From assembly GCA_934309475.1 (NCBI GenBank), contig CAKRDK010000029.1:1-22735 (forward strand): DNA of 22,735 nt, in the 5' to 3' direction. The position numbers were made by a program, and so were the translations under genes. This stretch comes from an uncultured Roseburia sp. (GTDB lineage Bacteria; Bacillota; Clostridia; Lachnospirales; Lachnospiraceae). Every line of letters starts with the position of its first letter. The stretch's first letter is position 1. Positions 7,633 to 15,349 of this stretch are shown piece after piece. The notes beneath the pieces are model-generated. The model saw nothing but the letters and a program-made list of their open reading frames with translations, made no database searches and was not told the origin of the DNA.

Positions 7633-8559
7633 CTAACCTTTTACCGCACCGGAGAACATACCGCGAATTAACTGTTTCTGTCCGATAATAAAAATTGAGA
7701 TGGATGGCAGGATAATCATCACAACTCCCGCAATCATCATCGTGATGGACTGTGCGTCCACGCTGTTTAACATGCTGATTCCGATTTGCACGGTCCGCAT
7801 TTCATTCGAGCCGTTTACTAAAAGCGGCCACATATACATATTCCATGCGTTGATAAACGTGTAAACTGCCATGGCGCCGATACCGGATTTGGTAAGCGGC
7901 ATCAAAATCGTAAGAATAAATCGAATGTTTCCGCAGCCGTCTAACTTCGCTGCTTCGTATAACGATTTGGGAAAACTTAGATAAAACTGCCGAAATAGGA
8001 AAATTCCCATCGCGCTTGTCAGATACGGAATAATCAAAACTTTGTAGGAATCCAGCCAGCCCCAGCTGCTGACCGTCAGGTAATTAGAGATAATCGTTGC
8101 CTCTCCCGGAATCATCATCGTCGCCATAACCAACATGAAAAGTACATTTTTTCCCTTAAAATCCAAGAACGAAAAAGAAAACGCTGCCAGCGAACACGAA
8201 ATAATCTGTCCCACGGTGATAAGTCCTGCTACCAAAAAAGAATTCACGACAAACCGCAGCAACGGTATTTTCGTCAATGCCTGTCTGAAATTTTCAAGCG
8301 TCGGGTGCGACGGTATCAGGTTCATTTCCATTGTATACAAATCTGAGGATGGCATAAAAGCGACGCTTACTGCGTACAGGAGCGGTAAAAGTATGATAAA
8401 TGCCACCACAAGATTCGCACAAAGCAGGATAACTTTGCGGCGCACTCTTTTTCGCTCGCCCTTTTTACTCATCGCACGGTGCAAATCCTTTAATTCTTCC
8501 GGAGATAACTCCTGCATGGCGATGCCCGTTTTTTTCCAATCTAATGTCACTATACTCAT
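7633..8559 (-). CDS. ugpE: ABC importer permease, UgpE type
   Basis: This 308-residue inner-membrane permease has six predicted helices. The EAA loop, YEAAKLDGCGNIRFILTILMP (about residues 198-218), contacts the ATPase. The N-terminal 40 residues are cytoplasmic and charged (SPEELKDLHRAMSKKGERKR), longer than in E. coli UgpE. Its ATG overlaps the ugpA stop by 4 bp (ATGA), and AAGGGAG lies 10 bases upstream. With UgpA it forms the membrane channel of the importer. Confidence 0.88.
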   Translation of the reverse strand: MSIVTLDWKKTGIAMQELSPEELKDLHRAMSKKGERKRVRRKVILLCANLVVAFIILLPLLYAVSVAFMPSSDLYTMEMNLIPSHPTLENFRQALTKIPLLRFVVNSFLVAGLITVGQIISCSLAAFSFSFLDFKGKNVLFMLVMATMMIPGEATIISNYLTVSSWGWLDSYKVLIIPYLTSAMGIFLFRQFYLSFPKSLYEAAKLDGCGNIRFILTILMPLTKSGIGAMAVYTFINAWNMYMWPLLVNGSNEMRTVQIGISMLNSVDAQSITMMIAGVVMIILPSISIFIIGQKQLIRGMFSGAVKG

Positions 8560-9428
8560 GAATACGAAACTCCCTTCTTCTCAATTCGGAACATAATGAG
8601 CGTCAGTATCATAATAATCAAAAACAGGATAACTGACTGTGCTGCTGCGCCTCCGAACCGGTAATTGAAAAAGGCATCCCGATATATGGAATAGACAATC
8701 AGATTTGTAGATTCTCCCGGTCCGCCCTGCGTCAAAATCTTGACCTGTCCGAAAGACTGGAATGCCTGAATAATATTGACCACAATCGTATAAAAAAGGA
8801 TTGGTCCAAGTCCCGGCAGCGTCAATCGGAAAAACATCTGCGCGCTGTTTGCCCCGTCCACGGCGGCTCTTTCGTAAATGCTCTCATCGATGTTGCTAAG
8901 TCCGGCTGAAAAGTATAAGAAGTTAATCCCACTGTTTAACCACGCCGTCAGTACCGCCACACAAATCAGCGCGTATTTCGGGTCTTGAATCCAGTTGATA
9001 TTCAGCTTTAACAGCTTATTTACAATTCCAATCGTTGGGTCTAACATAATTTTAAAAATCATGGCTGCAGAACTTGATGCGATTGCCATTGGCAGTGCGT
9101 AAGCCGTCGAGAAAACGCGGATTCCCGGAAACGCCTTGTTACACAACATTGCCCCTAAAAGTCCTAATAACATGCTTCCGATTACCACAATTGCCACAAA
9201 TTCCACCGTCACAAACAGGCTGTTGTAAAACGACTTTGACGTCAATAGCTCCGCATAATTTCCAAATCCGACAAATAATTTTGCCTGTCCCATTTTATTC
9301 GTCTTAAAAAGACTTAAGTAGATGGTTTTTACAAACGGATAGAATAAAAACACGCCAAAAATAATCAAACTCGGTAGCAGGAACAGGTATCCCTGCCAGA
9401 AGCCCGATGCTCTTTTCTTTCTCTTCAT
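8556..9428 (-). CDS. ugpA: ABC importer permease, UgpA type
   Basis: The 290-residue permease of the MalF/UgpA type has the opening GYLFLLPSLIIFGVFLFYPF, six helices, and the EAA loop YERAAVDGANSAQMFFRLTLPGLGP (about residues 184-208; key residues E, A, A, G). The TQGGPG motif near residue 236 is typical of the family. The start overlaps the ugpC stop by 4 bp and has an AGGAGG site, consistent with tight translational coupling in the ugpC-A-E-B operon. Confidence 0.88.
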   Translation of the reverse strand: MKRKKRASGFWQGYLFLLPSLIIFGVFLFYPFVKTIYLSLFKTNKMGQAKLFVGFGNYAELLTSKSFYNSLFVTVEFVAIVVIGSMLLGLLGAMLCNKAFPGIRVFSTAYALPMAIASSSAAMIFKIMLDPTIGIVNKLLKLNINWIQDPKYALICVAVLTAWLNSGINFLYFSAGLSNIDESIYERAAVDGANSAQMFFRLTLPGLGPILFYTIVVNIIQAFQSFGQVKILTQGGPGESTNLIVYSIYRDAFFNYRFGGAAAQSVILFLIIMILTLIMFRIEKKGVSYS

Positions 9429-10585
9429 CTCCCCGTTTCCTCCTGTAAAATATTTTGCTCTGTCTCCCGGTCAAAAAACTGCATTTTGTTCCGCTCAAAA
9501 CAGATTTCTATCTTCTCGCCCTTGAGAAATGTCAGGTCTGCATCCGCTCTCATGCACCATTTTTCCTGCTCCACTCTGAAAGATACCAGCTGCTCCGAAC
9601 CTAAAAGTTCCGTCGCCTCCACTTCCACTTCAAACGGCTCTGTATACGGACATTCCCTGTTCGTGAGCATTTCCGCCAATGTCTCCTGCCCGACCTCTTC
9701 CCAGCGGTGAATACATTCCGGCCGGATTCCAAGGGTCACGTACTTTCCCCAATATCCTTTTTCCCTGAAATACTCTGCCAGTTTTTCCTCCACAGAAAAT
9801 TTGAAATCTCCTGCCTCAATCTGGAGGGAATTTCCATGCAATGCAATCTGTACTTCTCCGAAATTCATCGACGGCGAGCCGATAAAGCCTGCCACAAAGC
9901 GGTTTGCCGGATGTTCATACAAATTCTGCGGCGTGTCCACCTGCATGATTTTTCCTTCTTTTAATACTACAATCTTAGTTCCAAGTGTCATCGCCTCGGT
10001 CTGGTCATGTGTCACGTAAATCACGCTGGCGTTCAGGCTGTGATATAATTTTGCAATTTCAATGCGCATCTGCGTCCTTAACTTTGCATCCAGATTCGAT
10101 AACGGCTCATCCATCAGGAAAAAGTCCGGCTCCCGCAAAATGGCACTTCCAATGGCAACTCTCTGCCGCTGTCCCCCGGAAAGTGCCGCCGGTCTCCGTT
10201 CTAACAAGGCATCTATTTCGAGTAATTTTGCCACTTCTTCCACTTTTGCGCGGATTTCTTTTTTCTTTACACCGCGTATCTGCAAAGAAAATGCCATGTT
10301 GTCATACACCGTCATATTCGGATACAGCGCATAATTCTGAAAAACCATGGATACATTCCGCTCCTTCGGCTCCGTATAGTTCATCAGGTTTCCGTTCATC
10401 CAAAGCTCCCCACTCGTAATATCTTCAAGTCCTGCTATCATGCGCAGCACCGTCGATTTCCCACAGCCGGACGGTCCCACAAATACAATAAATTCCTTAC
10501 CCTTCATCTCTAAGGAAAAATCCTCCACCGCATAGGCGTCCGGCTGATATTTTTTACATACATTATGCAACGTTAATTCCGCCAC
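9425..10585 (-). CDS. ugpC: ABC importer ATPase, UgpC/MalK type
   Basis: The 386-residue ATPase energises the Ugp importer from the cytoplasmic face. Walker A is GPSGCGKST (37-45), the signature is LSGGQRQRVA, Walker B is FFLMDEPLSNLD and the switch is VTHDQTEAM. A C-terminal TOBE/regulatory region of about 140 residues follows. I chose a GTG start at 10585: GGAGGAG lies 6 bases upstream and the protein then begins MAELTLHNVCKKY, as usual for UgpC/MsmK. The in-frame ATG at 10606 would sit only about 10 nt from the predicted transcription start, and the one at 10654 lies inside the operator. It is the first gene of the operon. Confidence 0.9.
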   Translation of the reverse strand: MAELTLHNVCKKYQPDAYAVEDFSLEMKGKEFIVFVGPSGCGKSTVLRMIAGLEDITSGELWMNGNLMNYTEPKERNVSMVFQNYALYPNMTVYDNMAFSLQIRGVKKKEIRAKVEEVAKLLEIDALLERRPAALSGGQRQRVAIGSAILREPDFFLMDEPLSNLDAKLRTQMRIEIAKLYHSLNASVIYVTHDQTEAMTLGTKIVVLKEGKIMQVDTPQNLYEHPANRFVAGFIGSPSMNFGEVQIALHGNSLQIEAGDFKFSVEEKLAEYFREKGYWGKYVTLGIRPECIHRWEEVGQETLAEMLTNRECPYTEPFEVEVEATELLGSEQLVSFRVEQEKWCMRADADLTFLKGEKIEICFERNKMQFFDRETEQNILQEETGR

Positions 10586-10622
10586 TTTCTTCTCCTCCAA
10601 ACTCATCTCTAACTTGATTCCT

Positions 10623-10676
10623 ACTTTACCGTACCTCTGTAAAATGTGCCCCATGTGAGCGTAAAATGGACGTAAA
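10623..10676 (-). promoter_or_regulatory. Pho-box-like operator and promoter of ugpCAEB
   Basis: On the minus strand TTTACG (10671-10676), TTTACG (10660-10665) and TTTACA (10638-10643) occur at offsets 0, 11 and 33. A 9-bp gap then leads to a -10 like TAAAGT (10623-10628). Spacing and degenerate unit match the ugpQ operator exactly. The predicted start point is about 30 nt before the GTG of ugpC. Control by a PhoP/PhoB-type regulator is inference from this pattern and from gene function. Confidence 0.68.
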
Positions 10677-10681
10677 TATTG

Positions 10682-11012
10682 GGTATAAAAATTAGAAGTA
10701 TGAAAAGTAGATTACGGTTTGATGAATGATAAATTGTGGAAAACTGCGACTAATTTTGTGACTTTGGAAGAACATTAGAAAAGGTTAGTATGCCTTTTCG
10801 TATTCAGTGATGTTCTGCCATGGAGGGCAGAACAAGGCTTCACGAGCCACGGATGGCTCGTTGAATGCCGTTCACGTCACTTTGAAATAAACTTTAACAG
10901 GCATACTTAGTCTTTTCTTATGTTCGGACAACGGAACAAAATAGCCGCAGTTTTCCGCAATTTATCAATAAGGAAAGGATCATCTACTTTTCATACTTCT
11001 AATTTTATAACC
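10682..11012. repeat. 330-bp foldback element (near-perfect long inverted repeat)
   Basis: The whole interval folds on itself. The outer arms 10688-10712 and 10982-11006 are exact over 25 bp, and the pairing extends loosely to GGT..ACC at both ends. The middle arms 10727-10748 and 10946-10967 pair over 22 bp with one G-T. The inner arms 10770-10794 and 10900-10925 pair with small bulges. The tip carries two short hairpins: 10812-10833 (GTTCTGCC stem) and 10843-10860 (CGAGCCA stem, CGGA loop). It has no ORF. It lies between the acetyltransferase terminator and the ugpC operator. A MITE-like non-autonomous element or a large structured RNA are both possible; I see no clear target-site duplication. 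Confidence 0.8.
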
Positions 11013-11013
11013 T

Positions 11014-11052
11014 AAAAAGCCCGGCTGTAGTTTTATCACCACAGTCGGGCTT
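11014..11052 (-). terminator. Terminator after the acetyltransferase gene
   Basis: Arms 11017-11028 and 11041-11052 pair over 12 bp (one G-T). On the minus strand they are followed by five T. It closes the three-gene unit that starts at 13666. Confidence 0.88.
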
Positions 11053-11069
11053 GCCGATGTCTTCTTATT

Positions 11070-11663
11070 TTATCTGTTATATTCCTCACAGTTCTCCCAG
11101 TCCGCTTCCGTGACCTCACGCAGAACCCGGCACGGGTTGCCGACTGCAATGACATTAGACGGAATGTCTTTTGTGACAATACTTCCTGCACCGATAATGG
11201 TGTTGTCTCCAATGCTGACGCCCGGTAACACAATAACGCCTGCGCCGAGCCAGCAGCATTTTCCAATGTAAATCGGGTGGTTGCTCTGGTAGCCCTTTGC
11301 CCGCAAATGCGGATTGCGCGGGTGAGATGCCGTCGCCAATGTCACATTCGGTCCAATCATTGTGTAATCGCCCACGTAAATATGCGTATCATCCACCGCC
11401 GTCAGGTTAAAATTCGCATAGACTCCTTTTCCAAAATGAATATGTTTGCCGCCGAAGTTCGCATGAAGCGGCGGTTCTATGTAACATCCTTCCCCAATTT
11501 CCGCAAGCATCTCCTTCAAAAGCTGTTCTCTTTTCTTCATCTCAGACGGACGCGTCTGGTTAAAATCGTATAATTTTTCCAGATATACCGCCTGCTGCAC
11601 AAGCAGTTCCTCATCTGCCGAACAATAGAGTTCACCTGTGTGTAATTTCTCGTAAATACCCAT
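11070..11663 (-). CDS. Sugar O-acetyltransferase (maltose/galactoside acetyltransferase family)
   Basis: The 197-residue cytoplasmic enzyme belongs to the left-handed beta-helix (hexapeptide repeat) acetyltransferases that transfer acetyl from acetyl-CoA to sugars. The N-terminal Maa-type helical domain (YEKLHTGELYCSADEEL) is followed by hexapeptide repeats such as IYVGDYTMIGPNVTL and VIVLPGVSIGDNTIIGAGSIV. The catalytic His is H114 in ATASHPRNP, equivalent to H115 of LacA. The GNPCRVLREV end is standard. The ATG at 11663 was chosen because GGAGG stands 5 bases upstream; two further in-frame ATGs upstream lack a site. It is the last gene of a unit with the SLC13 permease. Confidence 0.9.
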   Translation of the reverse strand: MGIYEKLHTGELYCSADEELLVQQAVYLEKLYDFNQTRPSEMKKREQLLKEMLAEIGEGCYIEPPLHANFGGKHIHFGKGVYANFNLTAVDDTHIYVGDYTMIGPNVTLATASHPRNPHLRAKGYQSNHPIYIGKCCWLGAGVIVLPGVSIGDNTIIGAGSIVTKDIPSNVIAVGNPCRVLREVTEADWENCEEYNR

Positions 11664-11690
11664 AAATACCTCCATCACTTTTTTCTTATC

Positions 11691-12815
11691 TTAATAATAG
11701 TATCTTATCCAAATATTTTCGACTAGAAGAACAACCAGAAAAATAACATTTGCAACCGTAAACCAGAAAAAATAACGCCCCTTTTTCTCCGGCATATGGT
11801 TTCCATAAATTTTATATGAAATCAGACTTGCCATGGATGCGATAAGCGTACCGAGCCCGCCCAGATTCACACCGATTAACAAATCCTCCACATTCTCTGT
11901 AAACCCTGACAAAAGAAGCGCCGCGGGCACATTACTGATGCACTGGCTTGCAAGCACGCCCGTCAGAACTTCCCTTCCACCGACCAGACCGCCCAGCGTA
12001 CTTTTGACTTCCTCAATCCGCCCAAGATTTCCGGTAAAAATAAAGAATCCCACAAAGGTCAAAAGCAGACCATAATCCACCTTTCGCAATACTGCCCTGT
12101 CCATGCAAAACGTAACCACTAATATAACTACGAAAGCTATCCAAAATGGAATCCATCTTGCAACAACGCACAGGCAAAGCAGAAATAACATCAAATACAC
12201 TAAACTTTTTCGTGATTTCTGAGACGCTTCCAGCGTCATTCGTGCCATTGTTTTCTCCCGGTTCCTCGTGAGAAAACATGCTGCTGCCCCAAGCATTACA
12301 GCCGATGCCAGCGTGTACGGCAGCATAATTTTTACAAACCCAATCGTATCCATCCCGGAAAGCTGGTATAGATACAGGTTCTGCGGATTTCCAATCGGTG
12401 TCAGCATGCTTCCGAGATTCGCCGCAAGCGTCTGCAGCACAACAACCGGAAGCAGCAGCTTCTCCTGACCACACTCCGCAAGAATCATAATCGAAAACGG
12501 CACAAAGGTCAGTAATGACACATCATTGGTAATCACCATGCTAAAGAAAAAGCACAAAAATACAAGTACAAATGTTAATTGTCGCGTATTTTCTGTCTTT
12601 TCCAATAATTTAATTCCTATCTTTTGAAAAAATCCTGTTTTTTGCAGCCCTTCCATAATTGTCATCAGGCAAAACAGAATCCCCAATGTTCTCCAATCCA
12701 TATAACCTATGTATTCTGCATCCGGTTTTACCCAAAATGAAGAAATGGCAGCTAATAGAAAAGCTGCCACTAACACGGTTTCTTTTTTAATAAAAGTAAT
12801 CACTCGTTCCTTCAA
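11691..12815 (-). CDS. SLC13/ArsB-type anion permease
   Basis: The 374-residue membrane protein has about ten hydrophobic helices and belongs to the ion transporter superfamily (CitMHS/ArsB/YbiR-like). Motifs: ITNDVSLLTFVPF (about 95-107), LGSMLTPIGNPQNLY (about 134-148; the family's TP-GNPQN helix-hairpin motif) and, in the second repeat, CISNVPAALLLSGF. Such permeases move dicarboxylates, other organic anions or arsenite; the substrate is not readable here. The start is a rare codon, either TTG at 12815 (AGGTGAG just upstream) or GTG at 12803 (AAGGA upstream); I kept the longer form. It follows the membrane-anchored protein gene by 8 bp, so the two are likely coupled. Confidence 0.82.
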   Translation of the reverse strand: MKERVITFIKKETVLVAAFLLAAISSFWVKPDAEYIGYMDWRTLGILFCLMTIMEGLQKTGFFQKIGIKLLEKTENTRQLTFVLVFLCFFFSMVITNDVSLLTFVPFSIMILAECGQEKLLLPVVVLQTLAANLGSMLTPIGNPQNLYLYQLSGMDTIGFVKIMLPYTLASAVMLGAAACFLTRNREKTMARMTLEASQKSRKSLVYLMLFLLCLCVVARWIPFWIAFVVILVVTFCMDRAVLRKVDYGLLLTFVGFFIFTGNLGRIEEVKSTLGGLVGGREVLTGVLASQCISNVPAALLLSGFTENVEDLLIGVNLGGLGTLIASMASLISYKIYGNHMPEKKGRYFFWFTVANVIFLVVLLVENIWIRYYY

Positions 12816-12823
12816 AATCTCAC

Positions 12824-13666
12824 CTATTCTTTAAGCTGGTCCAGATATTCATGCAATGTCGTTGTCGCTTCCTCGCTGTTATAGCTGACAACCTCACGCG
12901 TTGTTGTTGCGGCATGCTCCTCGATGTCACCTAATGTTTTCTCGTCGTTCTCTGTCACAATTGCCGGTCTGCTATAGTATTCCTTGTATGTACTTGCGCT
13001 GAGCAGTCCATCTGCATTTATCGTATAGCTTACCTCAATCGACGTCACCGTTGTCTGCTTTGCGCAATCCAGCAAAAGTTTTGCCGACTCCGCTTCATCT
13101 GTCTGCCCATTTTCCACATACGTCAGATACGTCTGGTTCGCCGACTCCACGCCATCTTCCTGCACTTTCTCCAATGCAGCCTCCGACAGCGTCGCTGTAA
13201 CTACAGTCGTCTCACCTTCCGTAGTAACTTTTACATTCGTAAAATCATCTTCATTATAATAAAACGTGTTGAGCGTTGAAAAGTAAGGAATCTCATCGGT
13301 CGTCTGCGCAAGTTCCGTCCATTCGTCCACGGATTCATTGATACCGTAAGACTTCTCACCGTCATACATCTGTGACTGGTAAATGGTCACATTGTCTCCC
13401 TCAATCGAGGAATAAACGGCAACCCACTTCTTGCTGTCTAAATCCGCCCAGACTTCGGTCGAAATCCCACTTGTTCCCTCCTGCTCGCTCTCGTCTGTTG
13501 TCGATGTCACAAAATGCAGATTCACCAGGGTATCGAGCTTGTCTGCTGCATTCATGATACGTCCCACCTGCATTTTTTTCACATAATTCTGATAACCAAT
13601 ACTTCCTGCCAATGCGGCTGCAAAAAGAATGATCACACCTGTTCTGATTAACTTTGAGTTCTTCAT
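12824..13666 (-). CDS. Membrane-anchored extracytoplasmic protein of unknown function
   Basis: This 280-residue protein has a short basic start (MKNSKLIRTG), one hydrophobic helix (about residues 9-24, no lipobox Cys), and an exported acidic domain rich in Thr, Glu and Ser. The domain alternates beta-type segments such as TSIEVSYTINADGLLSASTYKEYY, similar in feel to LolA/DUF6612-like proteins that sit on the outer face of the membrane. I do not recognise a defined family. The ATG at 13666 has AGGAGAG upstream; the longer in-frame start at 13741 would lie on the promoter. It is first in a unit with the SLC13 permease and the acetyltransferase, behind a promoter with an embedded palindrome. Confidence 0.7.
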   Translation of the reverse strand: MKNSKLIRTGVIILFAAALAGSIGYQNYVKKMQVGRIMNAADKLDTLVNLHFVTSTTDESEQEGTSGISTEVWADLDSKKWVAVYSSIEGDNVTIYQSQMYDGEKSYGINESVDEWTELAQTTDEIPYFSTLNTFYYNEDDFTNVKVTTEGETTVVTATLSEAALEKVQEDGVESANQTYLTYVENGQTDEAESAKLLLDCAKQTTVTSIEVSYTINADGLLSASTYKEYYSRPAIVTENDEKTLGDIEEHAATTTREVVSYNSEEATTTLHEYLDQLKE

Positions 13667-13712
13667 CGTTTCTCTCCTAACTGAACTTTCTTTCTGCTCT
13701 TCCCTCGCTCTA

Positions 13713-13741
13713 ATCGTAGCAGATATGCCGGCATATCTCAA
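13713..13741 (-). promoter_or_regulatory. Promoter with an 18-bp perfect palindrome in its spacer
   Basis: On the minus strand TTGAGA (13736-13741), exactly 17 bp, then TACGAT (13713-13718). AGATATGCCGGCATATCT at 13721-13738 is a perfect palindrome that fills the spacer and touches the -35. Having no loop, it looks like a DNA operator rather than an RNA hairpin. The start point is about 40 nt before the ATG at 13666. The regulator is unknown. Confidence 0.65.
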
Positions 13742-13759
13742 TTAATATTCTCTTAAATT

Positions 13760-14665
13760 TTAAATCAGTCCCAACTTTTCAAAAGCATGATAGATTCCAT
13801 CCTCCACTACATCCGATGTCACCATATCTGCTAACTTCTTGACCTCTTCTTTGGCATTTCCCATCGCCACGCCGACTCCGGCATACTCCATCATCTGAAG
13901 GTCGTTTGGTCCGTCTCCGATGGCAATGGAATCTTCACGCGCCACACCCACATGCTCTAAGAAAAGTCTGATTCCGGTCGCCTTGTGAATGTTATTGCGT
14001 CCAATCTCACCACACACGCCCTCGGTACCGCTTAAGCTAAGTGCCACCGTGTCAAAGTATGGCAATAAATCCGACTTTATTTTTTCCAGGGAAAATGGTG
14101 CATCATAAAAAATGATTTTTTCCAGATTCGGCACCAGCCACGGTGTCTCAGTCACATGAACCACCCCATGAAGATTTTCCAGCATCTCGTCACTCATTCC
14201 ATTTAGCCGGTCAATCTGAAACATTCCATCACGGCTGCGCTGGTTTAACACGATTCCGTCCTCGCCCTGATAGCAGTAGAGGGTGCCGTTCCCCTCCAAA
14301 TAATCGTAAGAACTTTTTGCATGCTCAGCATCTATGACCATCTGGCAAAGAATTGTACCTTTTGTTGTAATTTTTGAATCATTTGAAACAGTTTCATCTG
14401 CTGCAGCAATTTCTTTTTCTGCTGCAGTAATTCCTTTTTCTGCTGCACTGTCAAACGCTTCCACAAAGGCTCCTGAACCTGCAATCACACCGTCCATGCC
14501 AAGCTCCCACAGTTTCTTCGGTATCTGGAATTTGCTGCGTCCGGTACAAAGCACCATCTTATGACCCTTTTTCTTCGCCTGTAAAATCGCTTTCTTCGTA
14601 GACTCCGGCACATTTCCGTTGTAATCCACCAATGTTCCGTCTATATCTAGAAAAACTACTTTCAT
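13760..14665 (-). CDS. Cof-type HAD family phosphatase
   Basis: The 301-residue cytoplasmic phosphatase of the Cof (HAD IIB) type acts on small phosphorylated metabolites such as sugar phosphates. Motif I is FLDIDGTLVD (Asp7, Asp9), motif II is in VLCTGRSK (Thr41), and the late motif IV is AIGDGPNDLQMMEYAG with the ANAKEEVK-like tail. The cap domain carries an extra acidic Ala/Glu-rich insert (about residues 73-92) made by a 21-bp tandem repeat in the DNA. The ATG at 14665 gives the standard MKVVFLDIDGT start. It is transcribed alone from the promoter at 14696-14724 and ends 19 bp before the next promoter. Confidence 0.88.
   Translation of the reverse strand: MKVVFLDIDGTLVDYNGNVPESTKKAILQAKKKGHKMVLCTGRSKFQIPKKLWELGMDGVIAGSGAFVEAFDSAAEKGITAAEKEIAAADETVSNDSKITTKGTILCQMVIDAEHAKSSYDYLEGNGTLYCYQGEDGIVLNQRSRDGMFQIDRLNGMSDEMLENLHGVVHVTETPWLVPNLEKIIFYDAPFSLEKIKSDLLPYFDTVALSLSGTEGVCGEIGRNNIHKATGIRLFLEHVGVAREDSIAIGDGPNDLQMMEYAGVGVAMGNAKEEVKKLADMVTSDVVEDGIYHAFEKLGLI
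14397..14447. repeat. In-frame 21-bp tandem repeat in the HAD gene
   Basis: Two complete 21-bp units (14397-14417 and 14418-14438, 2 differences) and a partial third (14439-14447), beginning TCTGCTGCA on the plus strand. Each encodes seven residues close to AAEKGIT/AAEKEIA, so copy-number change would keep the reading frame. Confidence 0.85.
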
Positions 14666-14695
14666 ATTTTCATTTCCTTTCCAAAATCTTTCTAC

Positions 14696-14724
14696 ATCGT
14701 AACACAGAATCATCAAAGAAACAA
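14696..14724 (-). promoter_or_regulatory. Promoter of the HAD phosphatase gene
   Basis: On the minus strand TTGTTT (14719-14724), 17 bp, TACGAT (14696-14701). It lies just downstream of the terminator at 14738-14764. Confidence 0.55.
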
Positions 14725-14737
14725 TTTCTGATTACAG

Positions 14738-14764
14738 GAAAAAGCGTCCTGCCTGCAGGATGCT
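14738..14764 (-). terminator. Minus-strand terminator, probably the original queC terminator
   Basis: Arms 14743-14752 and 14755-14764 pair over 10 bp (one G-T). On the minus strand they are followed by TTTTT. No host minus-strand gene stands directly upstream today; the nearest is queC, now 7.8 kb away beyond the inserted element. Confidence 0.7.
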
Positions 14765-14804
14765 CTGCTTCCAAAAAAATCTCTGGCAAAAATGCTGAGG
14801 TTTT

Positions 14805-14816
14805 ATAAGGCAGTAT
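14805..14816 (+). repeat. Left terminal inverted repeat of the element
   Basis: ATAAGGCAGTAT, exact inverted match to 22606-22617. Immediately inside lies a direct repeat, TGATAGAACT, twice in tandem (14816-14825, 14826-14835). Confidence 0.7.
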
Positions 14817-14857
14817 GATAGAACTTGATAGAACTATGGCATTGCAATGGCAGAATG

Positions 14858-14890
14858 AGGCTTTGACTGTAAAAGGTCAGAGCCTTTTTT
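14858..14890 (+). terminator. Plus-strand terminator inside the left end
   Basis: AGGCTTTGAC (14858-14867) and GTCAGAGCCT (14876-14885) form a stem with one mismatch or G-T pair and an 8-nt loop, followed by a run of T. It would stop transcription entering the element from the left; the 80 bp downstream lead to tnpV. The remainder of 14666-14969 holds the HAD promoter, a minus-strand terminator and the element's left end. Confidence 0.7.
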
Positions 14891-14969
14891 CTATATCTGA
14901 AATCCGCACATTCGTCTTTTCGTTTTGTATTCAGTATATTGAAGTTACCAAATACAACGAGGTTTCAAT

Positions 14970-15344
14970 ATGAAAACAATTTTGGAAAATAACGGCGGTA
15001 CTTACACTCCGGTAGGCGATTATATGTTGCCCAATTTATTACCGGCAGAAGAAGAAAAGGAAAGCAATATCGGTGTGTGGGCAATGAGGCACAAACGATA
15101 CTTGAAATCAAATCATCAAATGCTTTTTTACAATCTTCTTACATCGGGTAAGCTTTACAATTACCTTTCCGCTGCAGACCAACGAGCAGGATATTTATTT
15201 GAACAGACAGTGAAATTATTTGCCGAGCAGGAACAGATTACAGAAAAACTCAAAGCTGAAAATATGATGTTGTGGGTGCGAAAGATGAATAATATTCGCA
15301 ATCGAGCAACAGAAATCGTTAATGAACAAATGATTTATAAATGA
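14970..15344 (+). CDS. tnpV: Transposon-encoded protein TnpV
   Basis: The 124-residue protein matches the TnpV family found in Tn4451-like clostridial elements. It opens with NNGGTYTPVGDYMLPNL, then GVWAMRHKRYLKSNHQMLFYNLLTSGKL, and ends in a Leu/Lys/Glu-rich helical region (FAEQEQITEKLKAENMMLWVRKMNNIRNRA). Family members accompany the large serine recombinase TnpX and are not themselves needed for its catalysis; the biochemical role is not established. The ATG is preceded by GAGG 8 bases upstream. The gene is full length and intact and ends just before a strong bidirectional terminator. Confidence 0.88.
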   Translation: MKTILENNGGTYTPVGDYMLPNLLPAEEEKESNIGVWAMRHKRYLKSNHQMLFYNLLTSGKLYNYLSAADQRAGYLFEQTVKLFAEQEQITEKLKAENMMLWVRKMNNIRNRATEIVNEQMIYK

Positions 15345-15349
15345 GAAAA

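Noticed and set aside
10586..10654. Longer ugpC starts at 10654 or 10606
   Set aside because: 10654 lies inside the operator, and 10606 is about 10 nt from the predicted transcription start. The GTG at 10585 has a perfect GGAGGAG.
14836..14972. 45-codon plus-strand frame between the left terminal repeat and tnpV
   Set aside because: It overlaps a terminator hairpin, has no ribosome binding site and resembles nothing I know.
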